Shown here piece by piece: positions 53,375 to 62,560 of a DNA stretch of 64,000 nt; within the stretch, counting starts at the first letter, position 1; each line of letters starts with the position of its first letter. Source of the DNA: Micrasema longulum (taxonomy: Eukaryota > Arthropoda > Insecta > Trichoptera > Brachycentridae); contig JAGVSM010003773.1 in the NCBI GenBank assembly GCA_022494885.1, forward strand, positions 1 through 64,000. Reading direction: 5' to 3'. The notes under the pieces are model-generated. The model was not told where the DNA came from. It saw nothing but the letters and a program-made list of their open reading frames with translations, and made no database searches. Made by a program: the position numbers and the translations under genes.

Positions 53375-53600
53375 TAATTATATAGCAATGAAATACATAT
53401 TAACAGTAAAAATAGTAAACAAAAAATTCCACAAAGGCATGGCATGTTCGTGGGTATCCAAGAAATATTTGTTAATTTTTGCTCCTATAATAAATAGACA
53501 GGCTGATGAACAATATCTAAAATAACAAATTGTGATTATTATACCAATGTCATATGTATTGTTTATTGTTTTTGAACCATAATAAATAAAATAAAATAAA
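53375..53600 (-). mobile_element. LINE family E, 3'UTR
   Basis: The reverse complement matches 38570-38650: ATACCCACGAACATGCCATG, CCTTTGTGGAATTTTTTGTT, ACTGTTAATATGTATTTCAT. Confidence 0.7.
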
Positions 53601-53619
53601 AGCACAATATGCATGCATT

Positions 53620-53882
53620 TTTTGATCCTGACCTGTTTTAAAGCGGATGAGAAAAAAAATTGTGCCTCTTTTTTCCGCGCAGTCCCCCTGGGCTTGCGAG
53701 AGCATTTGGAATAGCAGCGCTGGACTTGTATGCACTTCTTCCAGCGATGCTCCAACATGTCTATAGCCTCCTGGCAGAACATCTGTCCGACCCCTGCAAA
53801 CCACCCGTCTACACAGCACATGGCCTCATTGTCGTCTAAAAAAATACTTCCACGCAAATGATCCTTGAGTTTTGGGAACAGC
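53620..53882 (-). pseudogene. mariner transposase, C-terminus
   Basis: - strand, open: FPKLKDHLRGSIFLDDNEA, CCVDGWFAGVGQMFCQEAID, MLEHRWKKCIQVQ. The string KLK..LRG..F.DD.E....V..WF......FF..GI..L..RW.KCI is the standard end of mariner-type transposases, including the final conserved aspartate region upstream of WF. The catalytic N-terminal two thirds and TIRs are missing. It abuts the hAT relic at 53885. Confidence 0.8.
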
Positions 53883-53884
53883 CA

Positions 53885-55010
53885 AAGGCGGATTTACCCT
53901 GAGGCCATGCCTTCATGGCCCGGGGCGGCAGGCTGCGAGGGACGGCATGCGCCCCTCGCGACCAGCTTTGGGCGTCTTTCATAATTGTTACCTACCTTTT
54001 GTCGTCGTCTTTTTGATAGCAGAAAAAGTTCACTTGCTTCCAAACAAGGCTTCAATGATTGGAAACATGAATATGAAAGACTTCTTGTACATTAATATTT
54101 AAGACTGTTTGTACATGAAAATAGTTGGGACCACACAAATAGTGTTTTGAAAATGAAAATACGAGGAAAAGCCGATGCCAGAATTGATTTCAAATTATTT
54201 GAGCAGTTAGAAGATGAAAGAAAATACTGGCGCTATGTGTTACAAGCTACGCGTGGTCTTTCGTCCCGTGGCAAGACGGATAAATTTGGATCTACAAAAA
54301 GGGGAAATTTTATTATGCTTTCAGAAGCAATTTCTAAATTTGATCCCTTTCTGGCAAAACATGTGCAAAGCTTCGGCAATCCTGGAAAAAGCGACACGTC
54401 ATATTTTTTGTATTTAGCAACGTATGAATAAATAATAAAAATTATGGCAGCAACAATAATGGAACAACTAGAAAACGACAAATACTTTTCTTTCGGTATA
54501 GATTCAATTTCTGGGCTGGTATTCCAAACGCTCTCGAGACCGTATTATCGTGTATTTACCTACAAAATACACGAGAAAAACTGTTTTCCCGTGCCGTGAG
54601 AGTGGTTCAGAACAGCCCCTAAATATTACAAATGTATGTAGATTAGCTTTTTGTATTTGAAAATTTTTTGAGATATACTAGCAATATGTCTGAGCAGGAT
54701 AATCGCCTACAAGCTTAGGTAAAACAAATGTCCGTACGCAACCTACAACCGTTAAACCTGAACGACTCATCGGCAGATGAATTTTGCCCAGAGGTCACAA
54801 AAATTTTCAGATTGCTGCAAAATCTATACGTATTTTTTACATTATCAAAGAAACGTACGAAATTACTGCAATCATTTTTGACTAAGCCTGAAAATGTAAT
54901 TGCGAAAATTTTGTCTCATACCCTATAGTCAGTCAGGGAGTGGTTAGTGACAATGCTTGTGCCAGCCTTAAAAGAGAAAGTTATTCAAAATAAATTGGTA
55001 AAATGTAATC
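53885..55010 (+). pseudogene. hAT-type transposase relic (ZMYM1/TTF-like)
   Basis: Starts with a GGCGGATTTACCCTGAGGCC end as in many hAT elements. Frames in order: SLASKQGFNDWKHEYERLLV (54035-54105), DFKLFEQLEDERKYWRYVLQ, FGSTKRGNFIMLSEAISKFD, PFLAKHVQSFGNPGKSDTSY (54147-54428), MAATIMEQLENDKYFSFGID (54442-54503). After a nested MITE, TKIFRLLQNLYVFFTLSKKR (54800-54860). This is the N-terminal/DUF4371-to-core order of insect 'zinc finger MYM-type 1-like' hAT transposases, with deletions, stops and shifts. The C-terminal dimerisation domain and 3' end are not found. Confidence 0.8.
54511..54619. mobile_element. palindromic MITE (family P), copy 2, inside the hAT relic
   Basis: CTGGGCTGGTATTCCAAACG, CTCTCGAGACCG, ATCGTGTATTT, loop, AAATACACGAGA, CCGTGAGAGTGGTTCAGAAC, AGCCCC. 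It interrupts the transposase reading just after ..FGIDSIS. Confidence 0.8.
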
Positions 55011-55560
55011 TGAATTATCTCCAAGATATCTATTATCTGCATATACGTTTTAATCATTGCGGGACTGTGATGTCACTTAAGTCAACACACCTAAATATAA
55101 TACAATACGTAATATCATAGCGTAATATATTATATCTCTCTTTTTAAAAAAAAATAATAAAGGCTTATTTTGCTATACCTAAACAGCTTAAATGATATGA
55201 TTATTTTTCTAAATTATGAAAAATAGATTATTAAACAGTATATAATATTATCTGCAACCATTTTGTTTATTTATTACTTGAAATTTGTATGTCAAAATAT
55301 GTTGTCTTTTGCAAATGTCACAGCACCGTTGGCAGAGACATAAAGCACGGTCTACAAGTAGACAATCCAATATTGTTTTGTACCAGGACTCGACCATTGT
55401 CCGCGTGTAAACAGTAATTTGCAGGACAAAAAAATTGCCTCTAGACATCTCCACAGCCATCGAGATAAACGAGCGGGCTGGGGCATAAAAAACGCAGAAA
55501 ACTTTGTATTGTAACGTCACACTTTTCATGCTTGGCCTAAACAGCTTTGCCAACTGCTAG
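55011..55560. other. no recognised gene; one - strand frame
   Basis: A 101-codon - strand frame (55248-55553, ..RTMVESWYKTILDCLLVDRA..) faces away from the zinc-finger gene. No family is recognised. It could be the first exon of a divergent gene or chance. Confidence 0.3.
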
Positions 55561-55915
55561 AAACTAAACCAATCTGTCAAATGTCAAAATTGTGATCAAA
55601 ATGTCGCTAATCGGTTCATTGATTCACAACATTATTTAACTTCCGAATTTCCTTTCCGAATGTATTGTGTAATACCGTAGTATATGAATATAATTTTATT
55701 CTAATTTCATTCCGTTCGTCGAGTAAATTTTGCATTCTCAAAAGTTTCCGGCTTATTAAAAATAGTAAGTAAAGTGCCGCAAACCAATTACATTTTCTTC
55801 AGCATTTTGCTATTGTTAAGGAGTTCTGAGTAAATAAATATGTTTTATTTATTTTCCTTTGGCTTGTATTTACAATCTGCACGATGTTTTTATTCCTACT
55901 GTTATTTTATTATAG
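55561..55915 (+). promoter_or_regulatory. putative promoter, 5'UTR exon and 5' intron of the zinc-finger gene
   Basis: Less AT-rich stretch upstream of the start codon. A consensus donor GTAAGT at 55765-55770 and an acceptor TTTTATTATAG ending at 55915 would remove 151 bp and leave a 24-nt 5'UTR segment before the ATG at 55940. No TATA box can be assigned with confidence. Confidence 0.35.
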
Positions 55916-55939
55916 AATAGGATACTTACCGAAAACTCG

Positions 55940-56111
55940 ATGGAGGGGGAAGATAAAACAAATATTCCTGCAAAAGAAGAAGTGTGTAGCGACGAAGATG
56001 AAAATAATTCAAATTCAGAACCCTCTACAAGCGCGCAAACTGACGATAATTCTCAGACCACTGAAAGTATATATGGAAACAATGACTTGGTTATTATCAG
56101 AAAGCCTAAAG
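55940..56111 (+). CDS. zinc-finger gene, first coding exon
   Basis: ATG at 55940; 57 codons plus one base, ending AAG before the donor GTAAAT (56112). The protein start is acidic and serine/threonine-rich (MEGEDKTNIPAKEEVCSDED, ENNSNSEPSTSAQTDDN..), typical of the N-terminal regulatory part of insect C2H2 factors. The exon leaves phase 1 (base G), which fits the first two bases of the exon at 59935 to make Asp. Read without splicing, the frame would stop seven codons later. An earlier in-frame start is not present; a longer overlapping frame from 55884 is in another frame and lacks sense. Confidence 0.75.
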
Positions 56112-56729
56112 GTAAATTTCAGATTGAGCCTTAAATATAATCGTTTTAATAAGTAATCACTCAGAATAGTGGATGATTTGAACAGTTGAGATTACAAAAA
56201 TTTACTAAGTTACTGATGTAATTGAATTCAAACCATTGATATATTAATACACATAAGACATTGAAAGCCCCACCCACTTCCCCGGATCTGTTTTAAAGGT
56301 CTTGTAGCCTCAAAATCTTTTTTTTGTTTTAAGCTTTTGAACGGTAAATTATTTTTATTTTCAAAAAATCTTTCTACACTAAAAATTATTTACATTTACT
56401 GCTTTCAATGCCCCTATCGCTGTCAGAGGAACCTAAGTATATCAGTCAATTTGTCTATCACCCTCAATCTAACTTTCCTAAGTCTGACGGTGATAGGGTA
56501 TGTTAGTTCATTAGCTAGTTAGTAAACCGGAAGAAACAAGTCCGATTGCGAGAACCAGAACTGTCACCACCCCTCCACCAGCCAAATAATTCAAACCTAT
56601 TAAGCCCAAAAGAAAATCAATGCTCACCAATTTGTTCTATTCAAGACGAAAACCTAGCATCAACCTGTTTAAATCCTGGCATTGTTCTAGTCAAGACTTA
56701 TTAACCAACCTTATTAAAACTTGTAATAT

Positions 56730-56730
56730 T

Positions 56731-56780
<50 letters not shown>

Positions 56781-58735
56781 GTCTTTATTCAATAAAATAT
56801 ACATATTATTACATTATAATACATTATGAAGAAAACAAAGTATTAAGATATATTTTGTCCCGATAAACTATTCAATAATAGTTTGTCATCGGGTGCTCAG
56901 ACATTAGTTTTAATTAATAATCAAATAAGAAGAGTACAGACATAATACTGTATACGTATAAAATAATAAACATAAAAATAGTTTAAAGATTTTTTTATTT
57001 TTTTAAGTAAGAAAATAGAGTAAAATAATACAATTAAAATTAAAGAATAGTAATTTACTTAAATATATTTTAAATATAAGAAAGAAAAAAAATAATAGAC
57101 ACATATATAAATAGTGTGTGCTCATAAATGTAATCAAAACAAGATAAGAAAATAAATTAAATAAGGTAAAGTAAATCTAGAATTTCAATTCATATCTACA
57201 GAAAAAAAATATAAAAAAATAGTAAGAAAATTAAAAGTACATATTAAAATTAAGATCTAACATTTTACATTTGTAAATGAAATAAGAAAGTAAGAAAGTA
57301 AGAAAGTAATAAAAGAAAAGAAAAGGTTAACCCAAGAAAATAACAAAAATGTAATTAATGAGGGATAAAATTTTTTTTTTTTTCAAAAAATGTATATATG
57401 TAAAAAAAATAATAATAAGTAAAGAATATTAAAAAATTTAAAAAATGTATTACATAAATACTACATAAATAATAAATCAATATAGGAACGTTTTATCTAC
57501 TAACCACTTACGTAATAGAAACTTAATTTTATTTTTACTATGACATGTTTTCATGTCAAGTGGCAACAAATTAAATACTTTTGAACAATATAATCCAACG
57601 TACGTTGTCCATATTTATTTTTAAATTTTGGTACTACTAGGCCATCAACAGATGTAAATCTTGTTAGATAGCTGTGTTCTAATTTATTTTTATATATCGA
57701 GCTGAACATCTGTTGAATAATAATTTTGCTCCATAAAATACCCTTAACTGGTAAAACATTTAATTTATCATACATAAATGGGGTATTATTCCTCTGATTG
57801 TATACATAATTGGGTGCAATCAATTTGACAAGTGCATTTTGAACATTTTGAACATTTTGTACATATTTAATGTTTGTTGAACAAGAATGTCCCCAAGCAG
57901 TGATCCCATATCTTATTATAGATTCTCCCAGAGACAAATATACTAATCTTAGTGTGGAGAGAGGAACTAAAAACTTTAATTTGTGTAGTTGACTAACTAC
58001 AGATCTTAACCGTTTGCATGTTTTCATAACATGAATATTCCACTTAAAAAAGTTATCAATAGTTAAACCTAAATAAACATATTCATTCACAATTTTTAAT
58101 TTATCGCATAAGCAAGCTCTATCAAAGGTAGAGTTATGAAGGCATTCAAAATTATGAGTTTTTACAATAGGTAACATATTTGTTTTGGCGTGTGGCGATC
58201 TAACATGCATTAATTGACTTTTTTTGGCATTTATTAAAAGACCCGCATCATGACACCAAATTTGTAAAATATTAAAGTCATCCTGCAACATTTCAGTACA
58301 TTTATTAATATCCCCATGCGAAACAACTAGAGCAGTATCGTCTGCATAAACAAAGTGTTTAACATGTGAAAAAATATTTTTAATGAATGATACATATATT
58401 ATATACAATATGGGTCCTAATATGGAACCCTGGGGGACACCTGCTTTGATATTTCTATTACTGCTTTGTGCACTATCGATACTTACGGACATTGTTCTAT
58501 TAGTTAGGTAGTTTTTGAAGAGGTTAAGTAATGGTCCTCTTATTCCGATTATATTTAAACATTTTAATAGTTTACAATGATCTATAGTATCAAAAGCCTT
58601 AGAAAAATCAATAAATAATATTAATACATGTTTTCTATTATTTAGTTCATTATTAACATGATTTGAGTCTACTGAACACTTTATTTTATTTTTACAAATA
58701 TAAAAACAAAAATTTCGTGACAATTGTTTCGCCTT
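56730..58735 (-). pseudogene. LINE family B with complete RT palm, inside the intron
   Basis: The - strand frame 58723-57551 is open for 390 codons. After a junction sequence it reads VLILFIDFSKAFDTIDHCKL, AGVPQGSILGPILY, FVYADDTALVV (catalytic YADD), EYVYLGLTIDNFFKW, LGESIIRYGITAWGHSCSTN, YLTRFTSVDGLVVPKFKNKY, GQRTLDYIV. It is frameshifted at the very end (..QKYLICCHLT for the expected ..KIFN.LP). 3'UTR and a T-run of about 48 (poly(A) on -) at 56729-56777. No endonuclease, so it is dead, but it is the best preserved RT of the window. Antisense to the host gene. Confidence 0.9.
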
Positions 58736-58850
58736 GTTAGGGCATTTTCAAACGAATGCCCTAACAAGGCGAAACAATTGTCACAAAATTTTTGTTTTTA
58801 TGTTTTTTTTTTATATTTGTAAAAATAAAATAAAGTGTTCAGTAGACTCA
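58665..58850. repeat. 186-bp palindrome at the LINE 5' junction
   Basis: The arms 58665-58740 and 58760-58850 are inverted copies (TGAGTCTACTGAACACTTTA.. against its complement) around AGGGCATTTTCAAACGAATG. Each arm carries CTAACAAGGCGAAACAATTG followed by TC. It could be a 5'-inverted LINE copy or two opposed ends of another element. Confidence 0.7.
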
Positions 58851-59550
58851 ATTCAGTGTTTGATTTCTAATATTATAAGTTTAAATATGGAGTTCTACAA
58901 AATAAACACTAAATCAATCAACCTTATTAACCCCATGCAATATAAAACCCATAGACGTGCCCTGAGCCTTTAAAAATTATGACACTTAACTCATGCCCAA
59001 ACGCTCAGTCATGTCCAACGCATATTTAGTCTTGCATCGTCCGCCAGCCAGGCGTGACGTTTAGAATCGAAAACAAATTGCCTGCTTGGGTCATGAAAGT
59101 GTGTAAAAACCCTTCTGATAAACATTGCAAAAATGATTATGTAAGTTTTCATTGGTAAATATTTGTTAATTCATTTTTACAAAAGCTTAAAACAATTGGT
59201 ATTCAAAATATTATTTTTGGTAAACGTCAAGCTACGCCTAACGTCGCAATTGCGAAGCTCTTCTTACTTGCAAGGCTGCACTGATAGGAATATGCTAAAT
59301 TATGTCAATTATTTTTAAGCCAATATTTATACATGTATGAAAACATCACTGGGTATATGGACTCAATAGTTCAATGACAAAACGTATTTGAAAAACCAAT
59401 TCTTCGATTTTCATGTTAGAAAATTGAACTGTAAATTTTTTTGTGCAAAGTCACTAAAGTAAATTTTAAATGCTCACCAGTTACTGTTCCTTGTTCCATA
59501 AAAAATAATAAAACTCAATAAAATGTAATAAGCTTCACACCAAATTATAA

Positions 59551-59735
59551 GTACGAGGGTGGATCATTAAGTGTGTGATTTCCCGCATTGTAACTTGAAA
59601 AGCAACACTGCCCTCGTCAATTGCCATCTGTCGATAGACTGCTGCGGAATTTCGAGCAATCTGCGTCATTTAGTTTGTGTTTCCAAGCCATTGAAATTTT
59701 TGCAAAAATGAAAAAAGGTTTTAAAATAACCATCA
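59551..59735 (+). mobile_element. mariner-like 5' terminus
   Basis: TACGAGGGTGGATCATTAAG (59551) agrees with the usual mariner start TACGAGGGTNG(A/T)TCAATAAG. It is followed by a short leader to an ATGAAAAAAGG (59708). No transposase body or right TIR is found. Confidence 0.55.
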
Positions 59736-59934
59736 CTTGAACCATGGATAGGCTTGACAAATATTATGGGAACACTGCACCATAAATTTCAATGGTAAAG
59801 AACCGACTTACTGAATTTTTATTCTGGTCCCACAAAGATTGGCATTTGAAATTTCATTTAGTGAATTTACAAAAAAAAATATGTATGTAGTTAAATTAAT
59901 TATTAGTGGTAATTTGTTGTTTTTTGCATTTTAG

Positions 59935-60596
59935 ATGTACATTTCTGTCAGATATGCGACAAGTCGTTTAAAGGAACCGCCAATATGCGACAACATAAAA
60001 AAACCTGCAACAGAAAGAGCCTCCAAAACACCAGAAAAAAAGTCAAAGAAATGATAAACTGCGAAGCATGTTCGTACACTTGTAATCTAAAGAGCAAAAT
60101 GAAAGTTCATATGAGGGTCCATTCTGGAGAGAAACCTTACGCTTGTTACCTCTGCGATTTCGCATGTTCCCACTCGGGAAATCTAAAAATCCACATTCGA
60201 ACGCATACTGGCGAGAAGCCTTTTGCCTGTCCAGAGTGCAAATATACAAGCCCGCAGATCAATAGATTAAAAACGCACATGCGAACGCATACGGGGGAAA
60301 AACCATATGCCTGCAATATGTGTCCATTCGCATGCACACTAGCCACCAACCTAAAAATCCACAAAAGAACTCATACAAACGAGAAACCATTCGTATGCGA
60401 ATTGTGTACTTATTCTTGCAAACATTTGAGCAACTTAAAAAAACACTTGACTATACATATTGCCAAAGAATTTTCTTGCGGAAGTTGTAAATTCCAATCT
60501 GTGAGTAGCGAATCATATATGAAACATATTGAATCGCATAAACTTAAGTCAGAAACATTAAAAACTGAATCTTGGATGTCCCTGACAACTAATTAA
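59935..60596 (+). CDS. zinc-finger gene, terminal exon: seven C2H2-type fingers
   Basis: Joined to 55940-56111 this gives a 277-residue protein. Finger 1 (residues 62-82, CQICDKSF..MRQHKKTC) is C2HC. Fingers 2-6 are C-x2-C-x12-H-x3-H at 100-120, 128-148, 156-176, 184-204 and 212-232, with TGEKP-type linkers between 3, 4 and 5 and variants (SGEKP, TNEKP) elsewhere. Finger 7 (239-259, CGSCKF..HIESH) is separated by IAKEF. Fingers 2, 3, 5 and 6 have an extra Cys after the second zinc Cys (e.g. CSYTC). Such an array binds DNA in the nucleus, so a sequence-specific transcription factor is the likely role. No stop or frameshift is found. The ATG at 59985 lies inside finger 1 and is not the start. 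Confidence 0.85.
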
Positions 60597-60789
60597 TTGT
60601 ATAACATTATCTGCAGTACGAAGCAGAGAAAGCATGTTTGTGTATTTGGATTTTAAGCAATTATTTGAACTCTCTTTACACTCACAATTTAAGCTAGCTC
60701 AGAGTTGAATTCTCACAAAAAGATAGAAAAATTATCGACGTACAAAAAGAAACGCAGGCAATTTATTTACCAATGGATTTATTTATAAC

Positions 60790-60795
60790 AATAAA
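60790..60795 (+). terminator. poly(A) signal AATAAA of the zinc-finger gene
   Basis: AATAAA 194 bp after the stop codon, before repeat W begins (60850). Confidence 0.5.
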
Positions 60796-60849
60796 CCTAT
60801 TATATGTAATTTTATGGCTTGAATTTTTTTCTGCATGTGGTATTTTTTA

Positions 60850-61140
60850 AAACATAATAGGGATCACATACTACGAATACCGATAAAAATATGTGAAATG
60901 GATTAAGAAAAAATAATTGTAGATTCGAAATATGGATATTATGTAGAAATGTTTTCATACATAACTTTTAAAATAAAATTCTTAAAAAATGTATTTCCAC
61001 AAAAATGCAACTTGTTTGGCATTGACAATTGTGATTTCAAGATTCGTTACGGTGTTCTATTTTAATTTAAACAATCAAATCGTGACATATTAGAGGCGTA
61101 GCCAATGCAATGAACCGTTTTTGTGGGAATTTTAAATTAT
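60850..61140 (-). repeat. dispersed repeat W, copy 2 (inverted)
   Basis: Inverted partner of 34570-34800. It lies between the zinc-finger gene and its relic. Confidence 0.65.
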
Positions 61141-61564
61141 AAAATTAAAAATGTTTTTATGCGACTAATAATAACAAAAAAAAAAATGAACATGTTTCGC
61201 AAAAACACACGGTTTCTTTTCCTCTTTGTGTTTTTTTCGGTCACTGCACACAGCACAGTCCTTGGATCCACTTTCCTCTCTCTTGGCTAAAAAGTGTTAC
61301 TTTCCATCTTATTTTTCATCATCAAAAGATTACGCTACAGAGCGGCAATTTTTCAAACATTGACAGTTGAAAAATTTAATTTATTTGGTTTTACATGACA
61401 ATTCGCTAGGGCGGATTAATCCGCGATAGGAGATGCAGCTTATTTTTATTTTGGGGGGGTTGCTCCCGCCAAAGGAGTTCTAAGGATTAAGGAGATTAGA
61501 GTATAATGTACATTGCGAAGATTGTAAATTTGACTCTATAAGCAGATAGAGAAGTGTAAATAGA

Positions 61565-62376
61565 AATAAAAATATATAATGTCTGTAATAGAAATATTTT
61601 TCAGTCTACACTCACTAAGAAGGTTACACAAATTGTTACTCGTACAAGCATTACTACTACCCATTCTAGATTACGCTGATGTTTGCATGACTAATTTAAG
61701 TCGTAAGCAAATTGATAAACTTGAACGACTTCAGAATGACCGAATTTCTGATTTTCGTAGGCAACTGAAATGGCTCAAAATTAGACAGCGGAGAGACTAT
61801 CACTTCTGTTCACTGTACTTTATAATCCTAATGCACCTATGTATATACCTCTGTGAAAATTTTCAATGCTTATCAGTTCATGGTTTATCTCTTCATTCTA
61901 ATTCTCAAAGCACCCTCTAAATACCCATACACAATTCCTCATTCTTTTCTAACTCATATAGTGTCCATGTGGCTCGACTGTGGAATCATCTCCCATCCAC
62001 TATCAAAGATGTTTCTTTAATATCTCCATTCAAATCACATCTGAATTAACATCTCCTTTCTCTTTCTTAATCTATCCTCCTTTCCTCTTTATTCCTTTTT
62101 CCCATTGAGTAATAGTATTGAATTAAGATAATTTAAATCTGAGGGGGTGAAATCCAGTCTTTTGTCTACGAACATTTGGACAAACTCAAATATTGTAACA
62201 AATACAGTTATTTCTATTTTTGCATATCTTTAGCTTTTTATTTTATTTTTCATTGAATATGTTTTGTAACTTGAATTATATAAATAAAACTTTTATTTAT
62301 TGGCCGGTTGAAAGAAATTGCCATTTGGCAATAAGCCCGTCAAAGTACAATTTACATTATCCATAAAAAGTTAAAT
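61565..62376 (+). pseudogene. LINE family F (L2/CR1-like), C-terminus and 3'UTR
   Basis: Frame 61579-61918: SLRRLHKLLLVQALLLPILD, YADVCMTNLSRKQIDKLERL, QNDRISDFRRQLKWLKIRQR. After a shift near 61915: NSSFFSNSYSVHVARLWNHL, PSTIKDVSLISPFKSHLN, stop. ARLWN.LP..I.....L..FK..L is the L2/CR1-type ending. 3'UTR with the ATTGCCATTTGGCAATAA hairpin. Target duplication AAATAGA at 61558-61564 and 62377-62383. Confidence 0.85.
62136..62205. mobile_element. foldback outer-segment fragment
   Basis: GAGGGGGTGAAATCCAGTCT, TTGTCTACGAACATTTGGAC, AAACTCAAATATTG: nearly identical to 32590-32650, placed inside the family-F 3'UTR. Confidence 0.65.
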
Positions 62377-62560
62377 AAATAGATGAAAAACATTGACAAA
62401 CTTAAGTCAGAAATAAAATAAAAAAACAATTGTATAAGGACGTCTAATTCATTGATAATATAATTTATTCTGCGATTCTAAGCAGAGAATGCATGTTAGT
62501 ATATTTGAATTTTAAGGAATTGAGTTAGAGGATCCAAGCTTAACTTACATTGCTCATCTT

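Larger units (their letters stand above)
56112..59934 (+). other. intron of the zinc-finger gene
   Basis: GT at 56112 and TTTTTTGCATTTTAG ending at 59934. It contains a 2-kb antisense LINE (56730-58735), a large palindrome (58665-58850) and a mariner end (59551). 56200-56729 and 58851-59550 hold nothing recognisable. Most of the intron length is therefore insertion. Confidence 0.7.
61508..62560 (+). pseudogene. relic of the zinc-finger gene's terminal exon, split by a LINE
   Basis: 61510-61556 reads VHCEDCKFDSISR, matching finger 7 (SCGSCKFQSVSSE). After the LINE, 62383-62418 reads MKNIDKLKSEIK, stop, matching MKHIESHKLKSETLK. The downstream 3'UTR also matches (TTCTGCGATTCTAAGCAGAG with AATGCATGTTAGTATATTTG, against CTGCAGTACGAAGCAGAGAA with AGCATGTTTGTGTATTTG at 60611). 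Small indels and stops make it non-functional. Only finger 7 onward is present. Confidence 0.7.

Noticed and set aside
55248..55553. Divergent partner gene of the zinc-finger gene
   Set aside because: No domain, no splice evidence and no start context; kept only as an unassigned frame.
55884..56156. 90-codon frame overlapping the acidic exon
   Set aside because: It is in a different frame, rich in hydrophobic and basic residues without a motif, and ignores the good donor at 56112. The 55940 frame is acidic, as expected, and matches the phase.
60043..60364. Two minus-strand frames across the zinc fingers
   Set aside because: Antisense shadows of the repetitive finger codons.
59985..60593. 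Zinc-finger ORF starting at the ATG 59985
   Set aside because: This ATG lies inside the first finger. The frame continues upstream to a splice acceptor and joins in phase with the exon at 55940.
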